Source: an uncultured Clostridia bacterium
GTDB lineage: Bacteria; Bacillota; Clostridia; Christensenellales; Borkfalkiaceae
Assembly: GCA_947174415.1 (NCBI GenBank)
Contig: CAMWIW010000009.1
Location: forward strand, 1-59,739
Direction of reading: 5' to 3'
Length of the DNA: 59,739 nt
Part shown: in pieces, positions 14,018 to 22,994 of the stretch
Numbering within the stretch: position 1 is the first letter of the stretch
Layout: each line of letters starts with the position of its first letter
The notes under the pieces: model-generated
Told to the model about the DNA's origin: nothing
Database searches by the model: none
What the model saw: only the letters and a program-made list of their open reading frames with translations
Made by a program: the position numbers and the translations under genes

Positions 14018-15685
14018 TTACTCGCCTGCAAATGTTCCAGTAACTTCAAATGAAAGTTCTGAAAATTCGACGACAAGTCCACGATTCGCAAACATGCACA
14101 CGTACATGTTATCAAAGTCAACAGATTTAAATGCATAATCAGTATAAATTTCGGTATAAGTAGCCGTAACAGCACCTTGAGCGTTAAGTGTTTTTAAAGT
14201 TGCTGTTATAATCTGCCCGTTGCGCTCCAAACTCATTTCATATTGAGCGCCCTGTACAACCGAAACAGTACCTGACTTCGTAGTAATAGCTGTTTCACTG
14301 GTACGACTTAGAAACATTGCACTGCCGTCCCCCAAAGCACTTGCTGAAACAAATCTGCTTCTAAGGCTCGCGGAATACTCATTTACATAAATATCATCCC
14401 GAAGCATTATACCAAAGGCCGATTGATTGTTAGCGCTTGTTCCCTTGGACACGATTTTAGCTTTCGCGCTAACGATAAAATTACTGTCAGAAGAAATCTG
14501 CGTAAACGCCGCACCAAAACCATCCTGTGTTGCAGCAAATTTTCCGTTATTACTATTATTACTTACGGTGAACTTACTGTCCGCGTAATTAATCGTGATA
14601 GTATCTAATTTACTTGCTCCGCCGACTTCACCCATAACTGTTGAATACCAATTTGCGGTCGTATCGTTTTGAGTAGTTGTTGTCAATTTTTTAGCCGGTG
14701 TGTTTGACTCATCAAAAGCAACGTAATTAGGTTTTACGTAATCAATTTTGACTGCCTCGGCAAAATCATTTTCATACGTAGGTGCGGCAATGTTAGTTTT
14801 TACGCTATTTTTAAGCGTGCAGCCCGTGTTTAAAAGTGCTTGCGAAAGTTGATAACAAACCATCTTTGCGCCGTACATATTTATATGAGTGGCATCAAGC
14901 CCGTCAGGTTTTTTAGTCGTTCCATCTGTATCCAGCGAATAAGTTGTATGCGCATGATAATTAGCCGCGGCAGCATTATCTGCCTGATAAACCGCTTTCG
15001 TCAGGGAGGTTAAATCTAAGACAGTAGTATCCGTTTCTTGCCCAAGATCTATTATAGCCTGCTTGTAATCACCGTAACTTGTAGCGTGAACCTTATCTCC
15101 GCTATAAGAGTTAGAAGAATCGTATCTTACGATAGGTGTGCAAAGAATAGGTGTTGCTCCCTTTTCTGTTGCTAATTTTATATAATATTCATTAAGATTG
15201 TACTTGAACGACCCTTCTGTTGTTGTAGACTCATTAGCTGAAGCAAAAGTTGCCGTACCTGACTTTTCATCGTTATGTCCGAATCCGATTATTAAATAAT
15301 CACCTGCATTTATATTGTTTTTAAGCGTGCTGTAGTTGCTTTCAGAATAAAAAGTTATTGTGCTTCTACCCGAAAGTGCAAGATTAACAATTTGAGAAGG
15401 ATCACTATTAATATAATTGTAAAGTTGTGTACCGTAACCGTAGCGAGGAAGATAATAATTATCTCCTCCCTGTGTTGCCACGAAATCACAAACAGTAGAA
15501 TCTCCTACAAGATAAATTTTGCCAGTAAGCTTAGTAGAGGTATCTTCAATGGGCACTTCCTCTTCGATTGGCGGCGTTCCGCCTTCCCCTTCGCCTTCGC
15601 CGCTGTCAGGGTTACAGCCCGCAAGGGCTACCGGAACTATCATTGCGGCGGACATTAACAGCGCAAGCCATTTCTTTGATTTCAT
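14018..15685 (-). CDS. SGNH/GDSL hydrolase lipoprotein
   Basis: A 555-residue lipoprotein. The signal peptide ends in the lipobox LAGC (Cys24), followed by a Gly/Glu/Pro-rich linker. An SGNH hydrolase domain spans roughly 55-290 with IYLVGDSTVCDF (block I, nucleophile Ser), a SGRSTITF stretch (block II Gly), GHND (block III Asn) and DATHINMYGAK (block V Asp/His). This layout is closest to rhamnogalacturonan or other carbohydrate acetylesterases, which remove acetyl groups from plant cell wall polymers; the substrate is inferred. The last 200 or so residues look like a beta-sandwich binding domain. ATG 15685 has AAGGAG in front; the frame is open a little further, without RBS. A consensus promoter lies at 15779-15807, and the leader contains two perfect hairpins. 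Confidence 0.88.
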   Translation of the reverse strand: MKSKKWLALLMSAAMIVPVALAGCNPDSGEGEGEGGTPPIEEEVPIEDTSTKLTGKIYLVGDSTVCDFVATQGGDNYYLPRYGYGTQLYNYINSDPSQIVNLALSGRSTITFYSESNYSTLKNNINAGDYLIIGFGHNDEKSGTATFASANESTTTEGSFKYNLNEYYIKLATEKGATPILCTPIVRYDSSNSYSGDKVHATSYGDYKQAIIDLGQETDTTVLDLTSLTKAVYQADNAAAANYHAHTTYSLDTDGTTKKPDGLDATHINMYGAKMVCYQLSQALLNTGCTLKNSVKTNIAAPTYENDFAEAVKIDYVKPNYVAFDESNTPAKKLTTTTQNDTTANWYSTVMGEVGGASKLDTITINYADSKFTVSNNSNNGKFAATQDGFGAAFTQISSDSNFIVSAKAKIVSKGTSANNQSAFGIMLRDDIYVNEYSASLRSRFVSASALGDGSAMFLSRTSETAITTKSGTVSVVQGAQYEMSLERNGQIITATLKTLNAQGAVTATYTEIYTDYAFKSVDFDNMYVCMFANRGLVVEFSELSFEVTGTFAGE

Positions 15686-15716
15686 AAATCTTCTCCTTAC
15701 CATTCATTTAAAGTAA

Positions 15717-15755
15717 TTATGCGTTACGAAGTAACGCATAAGGGGGCAGCCCCCT
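15717..15755. repeat. pair of perfect tri-loop/short-loop hairpins in leader
   Basis: Two adjacent palindromes: an 11-bp stem around GAA (15717-15741, core GCGTTAC-GAA-GTAACGC) and AGGGGGC-A-GCCCCCT (15741-15755). They lie in the 5' leader of the SGNH gene. Similar pairs are seen at 1535-1575, 38918-39002, and a single one at 33308. Confidence 0.8.
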
Positions 15756-15778
15756 GTACTTTATTTTTAACGTTAACA

Positions 15779-15807
15779 ATTATACAACCGAAAAACGGGT
15801 TTGTCAA
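15779..15807 (-). promoter_or_regulatory. consensus sigma-A promoter of SGNH gene
   Basis: On the minus strand TTGACA (15807-15802), exactly 17 nt, TATAAT (15784-15779). Both hexamers match the consensus fully, so the gene should be strongly transcribed unless the leader hairpins or a regulator limit it. Confidence 0.88.
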
Positions 15808-15829
15808 TAGGCGCAAAGCCGTAAATCGC

Positions 15830-15857
15830 TTGACTGTTGTTCGGTTTAAGATATAAT
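15830..15857 (+). promoter_or_regulatory. promoter of pnuC
   Basis: TTGACT (15830-15835), 16-nt spacer, TATAAT (15852-15857). Transcription would start about 8 nt before the pnuC ATG; no RBS fits in that leader. Confidence 0.7.
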
Positions 15858-15871
15858 TTAGTTATTACCGT

Positions 15872-16597
15872 ATGAAAAAATTACGCAATCCGTTTAAATC
15901 TTTGAATATTTTCGAGTGGATACTTTGGACTTGCTCTCTCGGTGCGATAATAGCGTCTTTCTTTGCTGTGGGAAGCGGTGATTACGCTAACCTTGCCGCA
16001 TCAATGCTTGGGGTAACTTCGCTTATTTTTGCCGCCAAGGGGGACGCGTTCGGGCTGATGATTATGCTTGTTTTCAGCCTGACTTACTCATTCGTTTCGT
16101 TTTCGTTCGGGTACTACGGCGAAATGATAATTTACCTCGGAATGCAGTTGCCGTGCTGTACCGTTTCGCTTGTAAATTGGCTGAGAAACCCGTCCGACAA
16201 GGGCAGTGCCGAGGTAAAAATCGGCAAGTTTAACAAGAAGCACCTTGCCGTACTAATTCCGCTTGCGGCTGTCATAACTACGGCGTTTTATTTTATTTTG
16301 CAAGCTTTTAATACTGCGAACCTTATCGTCAGTACCGTTTCCGTAGCCACGAGTTTCGTAGCGTTATATTTAATGGCGCTGAGAATACCCGCATACGCGA
16401 TAGCGTTTATTTTCAACGATATAGTTTTAATAGTACTTTGGTCGCTTGCCTGCACCGAGAATTTGGGCTATTTGCCGCTTGCGGTGTCCTTCGGGATATT
16501 TTTAATAAACGATACCTACACCTTTATTTGTTGGACTAAACGAAAAAAACGGGCGGAAGAAAAAGCAAACGCTGAAACCTGTTCTGATAAAATATAA
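15872..16597 (+). CDS. pnuC: PnuC-type nicotinamide riboside/vitamin transporter
   Basis: A 241-residue membrane protein with about seven hydrophobic segments, positively charged at both ends (KRKKR near the C-terminus). The segments GYYGEMIIYLGMQLP and FIFNDIVLIVLW match the PnuC family, which moves nicotinamide riboside (or a related vitamin such as thiamine or riboflavin in PnuT/PnuX) by facilitated diffusion driven by phosphorylation inside the cell. Nicotinamide riboside is the likely substrate given the NAD biosynthesis operon 4 kb away, but the substrate is not proven by sequence. It is a single-gene unit with its own promoter and terminator. I see no NiaR-type site at its promoter. 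Confidence 0.88.
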   Translation: MKKLRNPFKSLNIFEWILWTCSLGAIIASFFAVGSGDYANLAASMLGVTSLIFAAKGDAFGLMIMLVFSLTYSFVSFSFGYYGEMIIYLGMQLPCCTVSLVNWLRNPSDKGSAEVKIGKFNKKHLAVLIPLAAVITTAFYFILQAFNTANLIVSTVSVATSFVALYLMALRIPAYAIAFIFNDIVLIVLWSLACTENLGYLPLAVSFGIFLINDTYTFICWTKRKKRAEEKANAETCSDKI

Positions 16598-16598
16598 T

Positions 16599-16637
16599 TA
16601 AAAGTCCCGCAGCGCATTAAGCGCTGCGGGACTTTTA
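16599..16637. terminator. bidirectional terminator, pnuC / LRR gene
   Basis: AAAAGTCCCGCAGCGC and its exact complement around a 5-nt loop, between convergent pnuC and the LRR protein gene. Confidence 0.9.
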
Positions 16638-16658
16638 TAATGGTGAATATTGGTGGTC

Positions 16659-19433
16659 TTAATTAATTACTGAGCCGTCCTTCGCCAAAGTGCCGTCTAT
16701 ACATTTCACAACATAATCGCCCGTAGCCCAATCCCAAGTTTCGCCGTCCTTTTCAACGGCTACCCACTCTGCCATTGTTCCGCCGAAATTAATCTCTTGA
16801 AGATTAGAACACCCGTAGAATGCTTGGAAATTGATAGCCGTTACCGATTTAGGTATAGTTACGCTTTGAAGGCTGGTACAATTTTGGAACATTTCGTTGT
16901 TTACACACGTCAAATTAGACGTAAATACTATACTTTTCAAAGAAGGGCATTCAGCAAATACTCCAATATCAAGTCCCACTAACGATGAAGGCAATACCAC
17001 TTCTTCCAAATTCTCACAGGACAAGAATACACCTTTGCCAAGCATTTCCAATCCTTCGGGCAGTACTATTCTTGTCAGTTCATTACAATTGTTAAATGCA
17101 TATTCATCAATTTGGGTTAAATTATTTGAAAGAACAATACTTGTTAAGGTGCTTAAAGAAAAAGCATTGTTACGTATCTGCCATACGCTGTCGGGAATAG
17201 TAATGGATTGTATTTCACAACCATAGAAAGCATAAGAATCTATAATTTCAACGCTACCGTCGTCAGGAATAATGCTTTCCTTACAGCCGAAGACAAGAAC
17301 TTTATTTTCTGTATCTATTAAACAGTTACCGGCACTGTGGTAGAAACGATTGTTTTCGTCAACGGTTATTTGTGTAATAGAAGTACACTCCTGAAAAGCG
17401 GTTGAATCTATCCACGTAACATTTTTAGGGATATGGACTTTCTTAAGATTATTACAATATTGGAAAGCCTCATACCAGATCATTTCCAAAGTCGAAGGTA
17501 ACGACAGTTCACTAAGAATGTAATTGTTTGAAAATGCTGCTGAACCGATTGTGGTTAATCCTTCCGGTAAGCTCAAAGATCTCAAACTGTTTTTATAAAA
17601 TGCGGTATCCGAAATTTTTGTTATACCGGAAGGCAACTCTATTTCTTGAAGCCCCACGTCCCAAAACGCGCTTTTACCTATAACTGTTACGCTGCCGTCT
17701 GCAGGGATTTTACTGGTTTTGCAACCCGCAACAAGAGTTTTAGATTCCGTTTCTATTAAACAGTTATCCTTGCTGTGATAAACGGAATTATTCGCGTCTA
17801 CCGTAATGCTTTCAAGTCTAGCACACCCTGCGAAAACCCCGGTACCAAGATACGTTACACTTGCGGGAATTTCCACAGTTTTAAGCGACGTACACTCAAA
17901 AAAGACATCTGCATCAATATATTGCGCGTTAGAAGGTATAATAACTTTTGTAATTTTATTACAACATTCAAAAGCTTTAAAGCCAATTGAAATTAAGTTA
18001 TCAGGCAGATTTATTTCAAGTAGATTACTGCAGTTGCTAAATGCTTGATAGCCTATCTTTGTAAGTGATGTTGGAAGTTGCACGCTTTCTAACGCCTTAC
18101 CCCAATAAAAAGCCAAATTACCTATTTCCTGAATACCCTCACTTATTACTAACTTTTTAGCCTTTAATTTGTTGTTGAACGCCGAGTTTCTGATGCTTAC
18201 AACCGGCATACCGTCAATGGATGACGGTATTATTAAATTTTCAGGCATTGACAGATTGGCATTGTAGCCGTTAATCGAGCAAGTTCCGTCATCATTTTTA
18301 ACGTAAGTAAAGAACCCGTTTTCTTCAAGGAAGTATTCAAGTCCGTCGGTTGTTGTCTGAACTGTGAACTTACCTCTGTTTTCTCCCATTGTGTAGTTCA
18401 CATCAAATAAATTATCTTCCGTTCTGCCCGTTATATTGAAGACCCCGTTGCTTTCCTCATTGTCTTTAACGTCTATTACCAACTCCTCATCCGAAGGTTT
18501 GTAAGCAACGGCTTCACCAAGAGTCTCCCCACCCTTCACTATTTTATAGGAATAACTCCGTATCGCCACGCCGTCAATCTCTTCATAGTCGAGTTCCATT
18601 AAAGCATAAGTAGTCTTATCAGCCAAGTTGGGATAGGCGTAAAGCGTCAATGCTGTTTCCTCAGCATCAACAGCTTCAGAAGATAAGGTGCGTTCACCTA
18701 CCAACGAAAACTTACCAAAATTAACGTTATGAATATCATCGATGAAGTCCGAAAACTGAATGACTCCTTCAAGGTAATAATTTACAGGGTCGCCGTCGAC
18801 ATAATCATTACTCTGAATTTTATACTCGGTATAGTACATTCCGTACTTAAATTTATCTCCGCTTACGCGCTGACCCGAAAAAACAACCGAATTTGCGTAT
18901 TTCTCCGTAGAGGTTTGGTCGGATATATCAAAACCTTCGCCAAGGAAGCAATCAAGTGCCGAAAAATAAGTACCGAATTCACTGAAATCGTCAGTGGAAA
19001 CAGTGCGTGCTGTCATTGTCTTAGCCGTTGTTGCAGCAGTTTCGGCAGTACCTAAAAAGCTTTCGGCAAGTCTTGCGGTGGTTACTGCGCCTATTGCGTA
19101 ATCTTTGCGAAGATCTATATCGACTACAACCTTGTCTCCGCCGTCGCCTATGGGCGGAATTGACAGCCCGCCGTCGTATTTGCCGCTTAAAGCTATGGGC
19201 AATGCTATTGCAAGGCACACTGCGGCAACAGACGCAAGCGTAGTTATTGCTATCGCTTTGCGGTTAACTCCGCCGAGGGCAACCGTTTCACCGTCCGAAT
19301 AAACTTGTTCGTCGTTATTATTATTGTTAAAAAGCCCTTGCGCGTTTGCGGCAAAAATCACTTTATCGTAAACGTCGGGAACTTTATTTTCACTTTCTTC
19401 GTTTATTTTTCTAATTAAATCTTTCTCTTCCAT
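16659..19433 (-). CDS. single-pass membrane protein, anti-sigma-like N-terminus, BspA-type LRR outside
   Basis: A 924-residue type II membrane protein. The first 60 residues are charged and cytosolic (EEKDLIRKINEESENKVPDVYDK), one membrane helix follows (about 61-83, AIAITTLASVAAVCLAIALPIAL), and the rest is predicted outside: about 300 residues of unknown fold, then roughly 500 residues of BspA/LRR_5 repeats (units such as SLTKIGYQAFSNCSNLLEINLP). LRR_5 proteins often bind host or surface ligands. ATG 19433 follows AGGAGG by 7 nt, and this RBS overlaps the end of the ECF sigma gene, so the two are coupled. Genes in this position are usually anti-sigma factors, so I infer that this protein holds the sigma factor until the LRR domain senses something. 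There is no sortase motif or C-terminal anchor. Confidence 0.85.
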   Translation of the reverse strand: MEEKDLIRKINEESENKVPDVYDKVIFAANAQGLFNNNNNDEQVYSDGETVALGGVNRKAIAITTLASVAAVCLAIALPIALSGKYDGGLSIPPIGDGGDKVVVDIDLRKDYAIGAVTTARLAESFLGTAETAATTAKTMTARTVSTDDFSEFGTYFSALDCFLGEGFDISDQTSTEKYANSVVFSGQRVSGDKFKYGMYYTEYKIQSNDYVDGDPVNYYLEGVIQFSDFIDDIHNVNFGKFSLVGERTLSSEAVDAEETALTLYAYPNLADKTTYALMELDYEEIDGVAIRSYSYKIVKGGETLGEAVAYKPSDEELVIDVKDNEESNGVFNITGRTEDNLFDVNYTMGENRGKFTVQTTTDGLEYFLEENGFFTYVKNDDGTCSINGYNANLSMPENLIIPSSIDGMPVVSIRNSAFNNKLKAKKLVISEGIQEIGNLAFYWGKALESVQLPTSLTKIGYQAFSNCSNLLEINLPDNLISIGFKAFECCNKITKVIIPSNAQYIDADVFFECTSLKTVEIPASVTYLGTGVFAGCARLESITVDANNSVYHSKDNCLIETESKTLVAGCKTSKIPADGSVTVIGKSAFWDVGLQEIELPSGITKISDTAFYKNSLRSLSLPEGLTTIGSAAFSNNYILSELSLPSTLEMIWYEAFQYCNNLKKVHIPKNVTWIDSTAFQECTSITQITVDENNRFYHSAGNCLIDTENKVLVFGCKESIIPDDGSVEIIDSYAFYGCEIQSITIPDSVWQIRNNAFSLSTLTSIVLSNNLTQIDEYAFNNCNELTRIVLPEGLEMLGKGVFLSCENLEEVVLPSSLVGLDIGVFAECPSLKSIVFTSNLTCVNNEMFQNCTSLQSVTIPKSVTAINFQAFYGCSNLQEINFGGTMAEWVAVEKDGETWDWATGDYVVKCIDGTLAKDGSVIN

Positions 19434-19445
19434 TTTTTCCACCTC

Positions 19446-19955
19446 CTAATCCTGCAAAGCCTTAATCATTTTGCCTGTTGCACAGTTTAGCTTGTAAGTT
19501 ACCGTGGAAAGCGGTATGTTCATAAGTTCGGAAATTTCTTTCCGTTTGTAGCCTGCGGCAGAAACGAGAATCAAAACTTCGAATTCGTCCTGCGGAAGAG
19601 TTTTTCGCGCAAGATCTATTAATAGCCCGTAATCGTCGGTCTGTTCCGTACCGAATGCAGCTACGTTTGCTCTTTCGTCAACGTACGTCTCGTGCCCGCG
19701 CTTCTTCATTAAGTTCAAAGCTTCATTGCGGCAGATACGCTTTATCCAAGCTACAGCATCCGTGCCTTGCCTGTACGAGCTTGCATTTTTTATCACCTTT
19801 AAATAGGTGTTCTGCATTACGTCTTCCGCCAAAGAGCGGTCTTTTAAAATAGACAGCGCAGTATAATACACTGTCTTTTTGGTTTTTTTATAAACGCCTT
19901 CAAACGCGGCCGCGTCTCCGCGCGAAAGTTGCTTCATTTGCTTGTCAAGCGACAT
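19446..19955 (-). CDS. ECF-type RNA polymerase sigma factor
   Basis: A 169-residue sigma-70 family factor with region 2 (FEGVYKKTKKTVYYTALSILKDRSLAEDVMQNTYLKV, then WIKRICRNEALNLMKKR) and region 4 (LPQDEFEVLILVSAAGYKRKEISELMNIPLSTVTYKL). The length and absence of regions 1 and 3 fit extracytoplasmic function factors, which direct RNA polymerase to a small regulon on an outside signal. The start ATG has GGAG about 10 nt upstream, and TATAAT with an imperfect -35 lies near 19995. It is translationally coupled to the LRR membrane protein, its probable anti-sigma partner. I could not identify its target promoters by eye. Confidence 0.93.
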   Translation of the reverse strand: MSLDKQMKQLSRGDAAAFEGVYKKTKKTVYYTALSILKDRSLAEDVMQNTYLKVIKNASSYRQGTDAVAWIKRICRNEALNLMKKRGHETYVDERANVAAFGTEQTDDYGLLIDLARKTLPQDEFEVLILVSAAGYKRKEISELMNIPLSTVTYKLNCATGKMIKALQD

Positions 19956-20087
19956 TTAAGTGTTTCTCCGATATCGTATTTTCAGCGCTTTCATTATTAT
20001 AAACAACTCAAGTCGCCGTTTTTTCAGTAAAAAGAAAAAGATTTTTTCAATTTTTTTTAGTATGGGCTTCCCTGACTTAAAAATTGC

Positions 20088-20113
20088 GCCGCCCGCTGTA
20101 AGAAGCGGACGGC
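20088..20113 (-). terminator. terminator of the nadB-nadC-niaR operon
   Basis: GCCGTCCGCT pairs with AGCGGGCGGC (one G-T type mismatch) on the minus strand and is followed by GCAATTTTT, 9 nt after the niaR stop. Confidence 0.8.
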
Positions 20114-20121
20114 GTCTATAA

Positions 20122-20631
20122 CTATATTTCTATTAAGAACCCGCGCGAACGGAGTTTATTTTCTATCTCGTTCAAAACCTCTTCGCTCTCTGCCGAAACG
20201 GTGTGGTAGTGATAACCGTCCGTTACGCTCATAAGCGGCTTGGACGCGCCCGACACGAGCGAGCGGTACAGCTCCTCTACGTGCGTTCTGTTAATTAAAT
20301 CGAGGCGTGAGGAAATTCTGCCGTAAACGCGGTGATTTACGAAAATATCCTCAACTCTTCCGCCCGCCTCTATTATCAACACGCCTTCGTCAACGATTTC
20401 ATCGAATGAGTGCCTGCACTTAAAAATCCGCGTAGCCTGAATTTTTACGTTTAAAACGTAGCCGCGATTAGTTGCCGTTACGTTGTATCCGTTGGCACGG
20501 AGAATTGCCACGTCCTGCACGATTACCTGTCGGGACACGTTGAATTTCTCCGCAAGCACGTTTGCCGGAATGGGATTTTCCGCATTGCCTATGAGACTTA
20601 AAATTTCTTCCCGCCTTTTTTCGGCTTTCAT
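20122..20631 (-). CDS. niaR: niacin-responsive transcriptional repressor NiaR
   Basis: A 169-residue regulator with an N-terminal HTH_11 winged helix (IPANVLAEKFNVSRQVIVQDVAILRANGYNV) and a C-terminal 3H domain whose three conserved His-containing segments are visible: KCRHSFDEIVDE, FVNHRVYG and TDGYHYHTV. NiaR (YrxA) binds nicotinic acid through the 3H domain, with a bound metal, and represses NAD synthesis and niacin uptake genes. It is the last gene of nadB-nadC-niaR; its ATG overlaps the nadC stop (ATGA), so the operon carries its own repressor. A matching operator lies in the nadB promoter. Confidence 0.93.
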   Translation of the reverse strand: MKAEKRREEILSLIGNAENPIPANVLAEKFNVSRQVIVQDVAILRANGYNVTATNRGYVLNVKIQATRIFKCRHSFDEIVDEGVLIIEAGGRVEDIFVNHRVYGRISSRLDLINRTHVEELYRSLVSGASKPLMSVTDGYHYHTVSAESEEVLNEIENKLRSRGFLIEI

Positions 20632-21491
20632 ACTTCCTCCACGGGATGAAGATTTTTCAAAGACAAATCGAGAATGGGCGCGGAATGGGTCAGCGCGCCG
20701 CTTGAAACGAAATCGACGCCCGTAGATATAATATTCTTTATATTATCTTTGGTAACGTTGCCACTGCACTCGGTTAAAGCTCTTCCGCCTATATACTTAA
20801 CCGCGGCGGTCATTTCTTCAACCGACATATTGTCAAGCATTATTATATCCGCTCCGGCTTCTACCGCCTCTTTCACGCCTTCAAGCGTTTCAACTTCCAC
20901 CTCGATTTTCCTGACGAAAGAGGAATACTCCTTTGCGGCTTTGACGGCGTTTTTTATCCCGCCTGCCGCGCCTATATGATTATCCTTTAAAAGAACACCG
21001 TCCGAAAGGTTATAGCGGTGGTTATTGCCGCCGCCCGCTTTAACGGCGTACTTCTCGAAAATCCTCATATTCGGCGTGGTCTTGCGCGTATCCAAAAGCT
21101 TAGTTTTGCTACCGCTTAAAAGATTTACAACCTGCGCGGTATAAGTTGCTATGCCGCTCATTCTCTGAAGGTAATTCAAAGCCGTCCTTTCGCCCTGCAA
21201 AATAACGCGCATATCTCCCGCTATTTCGGCTATATGTTGGGACTTACCGACTTTTTCTCCCTCTTTCACAAAGAACTTTATTTCAATGTTTTTATCAAGA
21301 AGAGTGAATACCCTTTCAAACACGGGAAGTCCGCAAATCACGCCGTCCTGTTTACAAATAAGGTCGGCCTTGCCGCGTTTATACTCCTTTAAAACGGCGT
21401 TAGTACTTACGTCCTCGTTTGAAATATCCTCTTTCAACGCCATTTTTATAAGCTCGTCCGCATTCAGCAATAAAGATACGCTATCTAACAT
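20628..21491 (-). CDS. nadC: nicotinate-nucleotide diphosphorylase (carboxylating)
   Basis: NadC (quinolinate phosphoribosyltransferase) joins quinolinate and PRPP to give nicotinate mononucleotide, releasing CO2. The 287-residue protein shows LQGERTALNYLQRMSGIAT, the LDTRKTTPNMR active site segment, KAGGGNNHRYNLSDGVLLKDNH, and VEVETLEGVKEAVEAGADIIMLDNM. Length is normal. The start at 21491 has GAGGAGG 9 nt upstream; it overlaps the end of nadB by 11 bp. The operon lacks nadA (quinolinate synthase), which must be elsewhere if the de novo route is complete. Confidence 0.96.
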   Translation of the reverse strand: MLDSVSLLLNADELIKMALKEDISNEDVSTNAVLKEYKRGKADLICKQDGVICGLPVFERVFTLLDKNIEIKFFVKEGEKVGKSQHIAEIAGDMRVILQGERTALNYLQRMSGIATYTAQVVNLLSGSKTKLLDTRKTTPNMRIFEKYAVKAGGGNNHRYNLSDGVLLKDNHIGAAGGIKNAVKAAKEYSSFVRKIEVEVETLEGVKEAVEAGADIIMLDNMSVEEMTAAVKYIGGRALTECSGNVTKDNIKNIISTGVDFVSSGALTHSAPILDLSLKNLHPVEEV

Positions 21492-22791
21492 TATTTTTAG
21501 CCTCCTCAATCGATTTAAGTAAAGTAAGTTTATATCCGTCTAATAATCCGTTCGGGTCTGAATAATCACCAAAAATTGCGTTATTTAAGGCATATTCGGT
21601 GGTCAACGGATTTTCAGAAACAAAATTCCTCTCAATATCCAACGCCGCGCGTTTAGCAAACAGCAAGCTTTCGAGAAGGGAATTCGACGCAAGCCTGTTC
21701 GCCCCGTGCACTCCGTTACAGCAAGTTTCGCCAACGGCGTAAAGCCTGCGCATCGTGGTTTTACCGTCCAAATCACTCCTTACCCCGCCCATAAAATAGT
21801 GCTGTGCGGGCACTACGGGAACGGGCGTAGAGAAAACGTCGTATCCCTCTTCAGCGCATCTTTCCACTATGCCGGGGAAATGGGAAGAAAGCTCTTCCCT
21901 TCCGACGGGGCGCATATCGAGAAGAACGAACGGCGTACCGTCATCTTCCATTTTCTTTTTGATTGCCGCGGTTACGACGTCGCGCGGCTGCAACTCGTCG
22001 CAAAATCGGTTGCCGTTTTTATCGAGTAAATGTGCGCCCTCTCCGCGGACGGATTCGGAAATTAAAAAGCATCTTTTCCCTTTAACGGGCGAATAAAGCG
22101 TTGTGGGGTGAATTTGGATATAATCTACGTGATCCACTGCAACGCCGCGCTTTAAGCAGATAGCAACGCCGTCCCCCGTCAAAAGACGGAAGTTGGTTGA
22201 GTGTTGAAAAATCCCTCCTATTCCGCCCGTTGCAAGCACGGTGTAGTCGGCAACGATTTTTTTAACGCAACCCGATTTATTATCGAGAACGACAGCACCC
22301 ATACACTCGTTTTCGCTGCAAATTAGGTCTAACAGGGTTGTTTGTGAGCAAATTTCAACGTTTTTAAGCTTTGTTACGGCTTGCATAAGCTTCGTCGTAA
22401 TTTCCTTACCCGTGCAGTCCTTATGAAAACAAATGCGGTTTTTGGAGTGCCCACCTTCTCGCGTGGCGGCAAGCTTGCCGTCCGCGTCGCGCGCAAAGTC
22501 AACGCCGACCGAAATCAATTCGTCTATAACATCTGGCGACGACTTAATCATACACTCCACGGCGGCAGGATTATTCTCGTCGTGTCCTGCACTCATCGTG
22601 TCCGTATAATAGCTTTTATAATCCTCTTCACCCTGTAAGCGGCAAATTCCGCCTTGCGCTAGATAACTGTCGCTCTCTTCGGGCGTGCCCTTACAAATTA
22701 TAAGAATGTTTTTATCCTTGGGCAGGTGCAAAGCGCAATTGAGCCCCGCTACCCCCGCGCCAACGATTATAACGTCGTATTTTTCTTTCAA
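21481..22791 (-). CDS. nadB: L-aspartate oxidase, short form
   Basis: NadB oxidises L-aspartate to iminoaspartate with FAD, the first step of de novo NAD synthesis; in anaerobes fumarate can be the electron acceptor. The 436-residue protein begins at TTG with AGAAGG 6 nt upstream and shows the FAD motif GAGVAGLNC at 11-19, SYLAQGGI, a REGGHSKNRI segment with catalytic Arg, RGEGAHLLDKNGNRF and NGVHGANRLASNSLLE. It lacks about 80-100 residues of the C-terminal helical domain of long NadB proteins, as in some clostridial forms. A 19-bp word near its 3' end (21581-21599) recurs in the 3' region at 31941. Confidence 0.93.
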   Translation of the reverse strand: MKEKYDVIIVGAGVAGLNCALHLPKDKNILIICKGTPEESDSYLAQGGICRLQGEEDYKSYYTDTMSAGHDENNPAAVECMIKSSPDVIDELISVGVDFARDADGKLAATREGGHSKNRICFHKDCTGKEITTKLMQAVTKLKNVEICSQTTLLDLICSENECMGAVVLDNKSGCVKKIVADYTVLATGGIGGIFQHSTNFRLLTGDGVAICLKRGVAVDHVDYIQIHPTTLYSPVKGKRCFLISESVRGEGAHLLDKNGNRFCDELQPRDVVTAAIKKKMEDDGTPFVLLDMRPVGREELSSHFPGIVERCAEEGYDVFSTPVPVVPAQHYFMGGVRSDLDGKTTMRRLYAVGETCCNGVHGANRLASNSLLESLLFAKRAALDIERNFVSENPLTTEYALNNAIFGDYSDPNGLLDGYKLTLLKSIEEAKNNVR

Positions 22792-22821
22792 GTTAAGCCT
22801 TCTTTATTGATCGTTTAAAAA

Positions 22822-22850
22822 AGTTTACATCAAAACTTTACACCTGTCAA
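22822..22850 (-). promoter_or_regulatory. nadB promoter with probable NiaR operator
   Basis: On the minus strand TTGACA (22850-22845), 17 nt, TAAACT (22827-22822). The 14-bp sequence 22837-22850 (TTTACACCTGTCAA on plus) fits T-NN-ACA-NN-TGT-NN-A, the form I recall for NiaR sites, and overlaps the -35 box. A wider TTTACAT...ATGTAAA inverted pair (22824 and 22856) brackets it. Repressor binding here would block polymerase. Confidence 0.65.
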
Positions 22851-22994
22851 GTCATATGTAAAGGTTAGACAAAATAATATACGCCCAAGCGCAAGGTTTA
22901 TGATAGTTCTTCGACAAAATTATATATTTTTATCTGTGTTAACGGCAAGGCGGCGGTAATAAGATAAAGTGTAACCGAGTCAAGGAGTAAAAAT

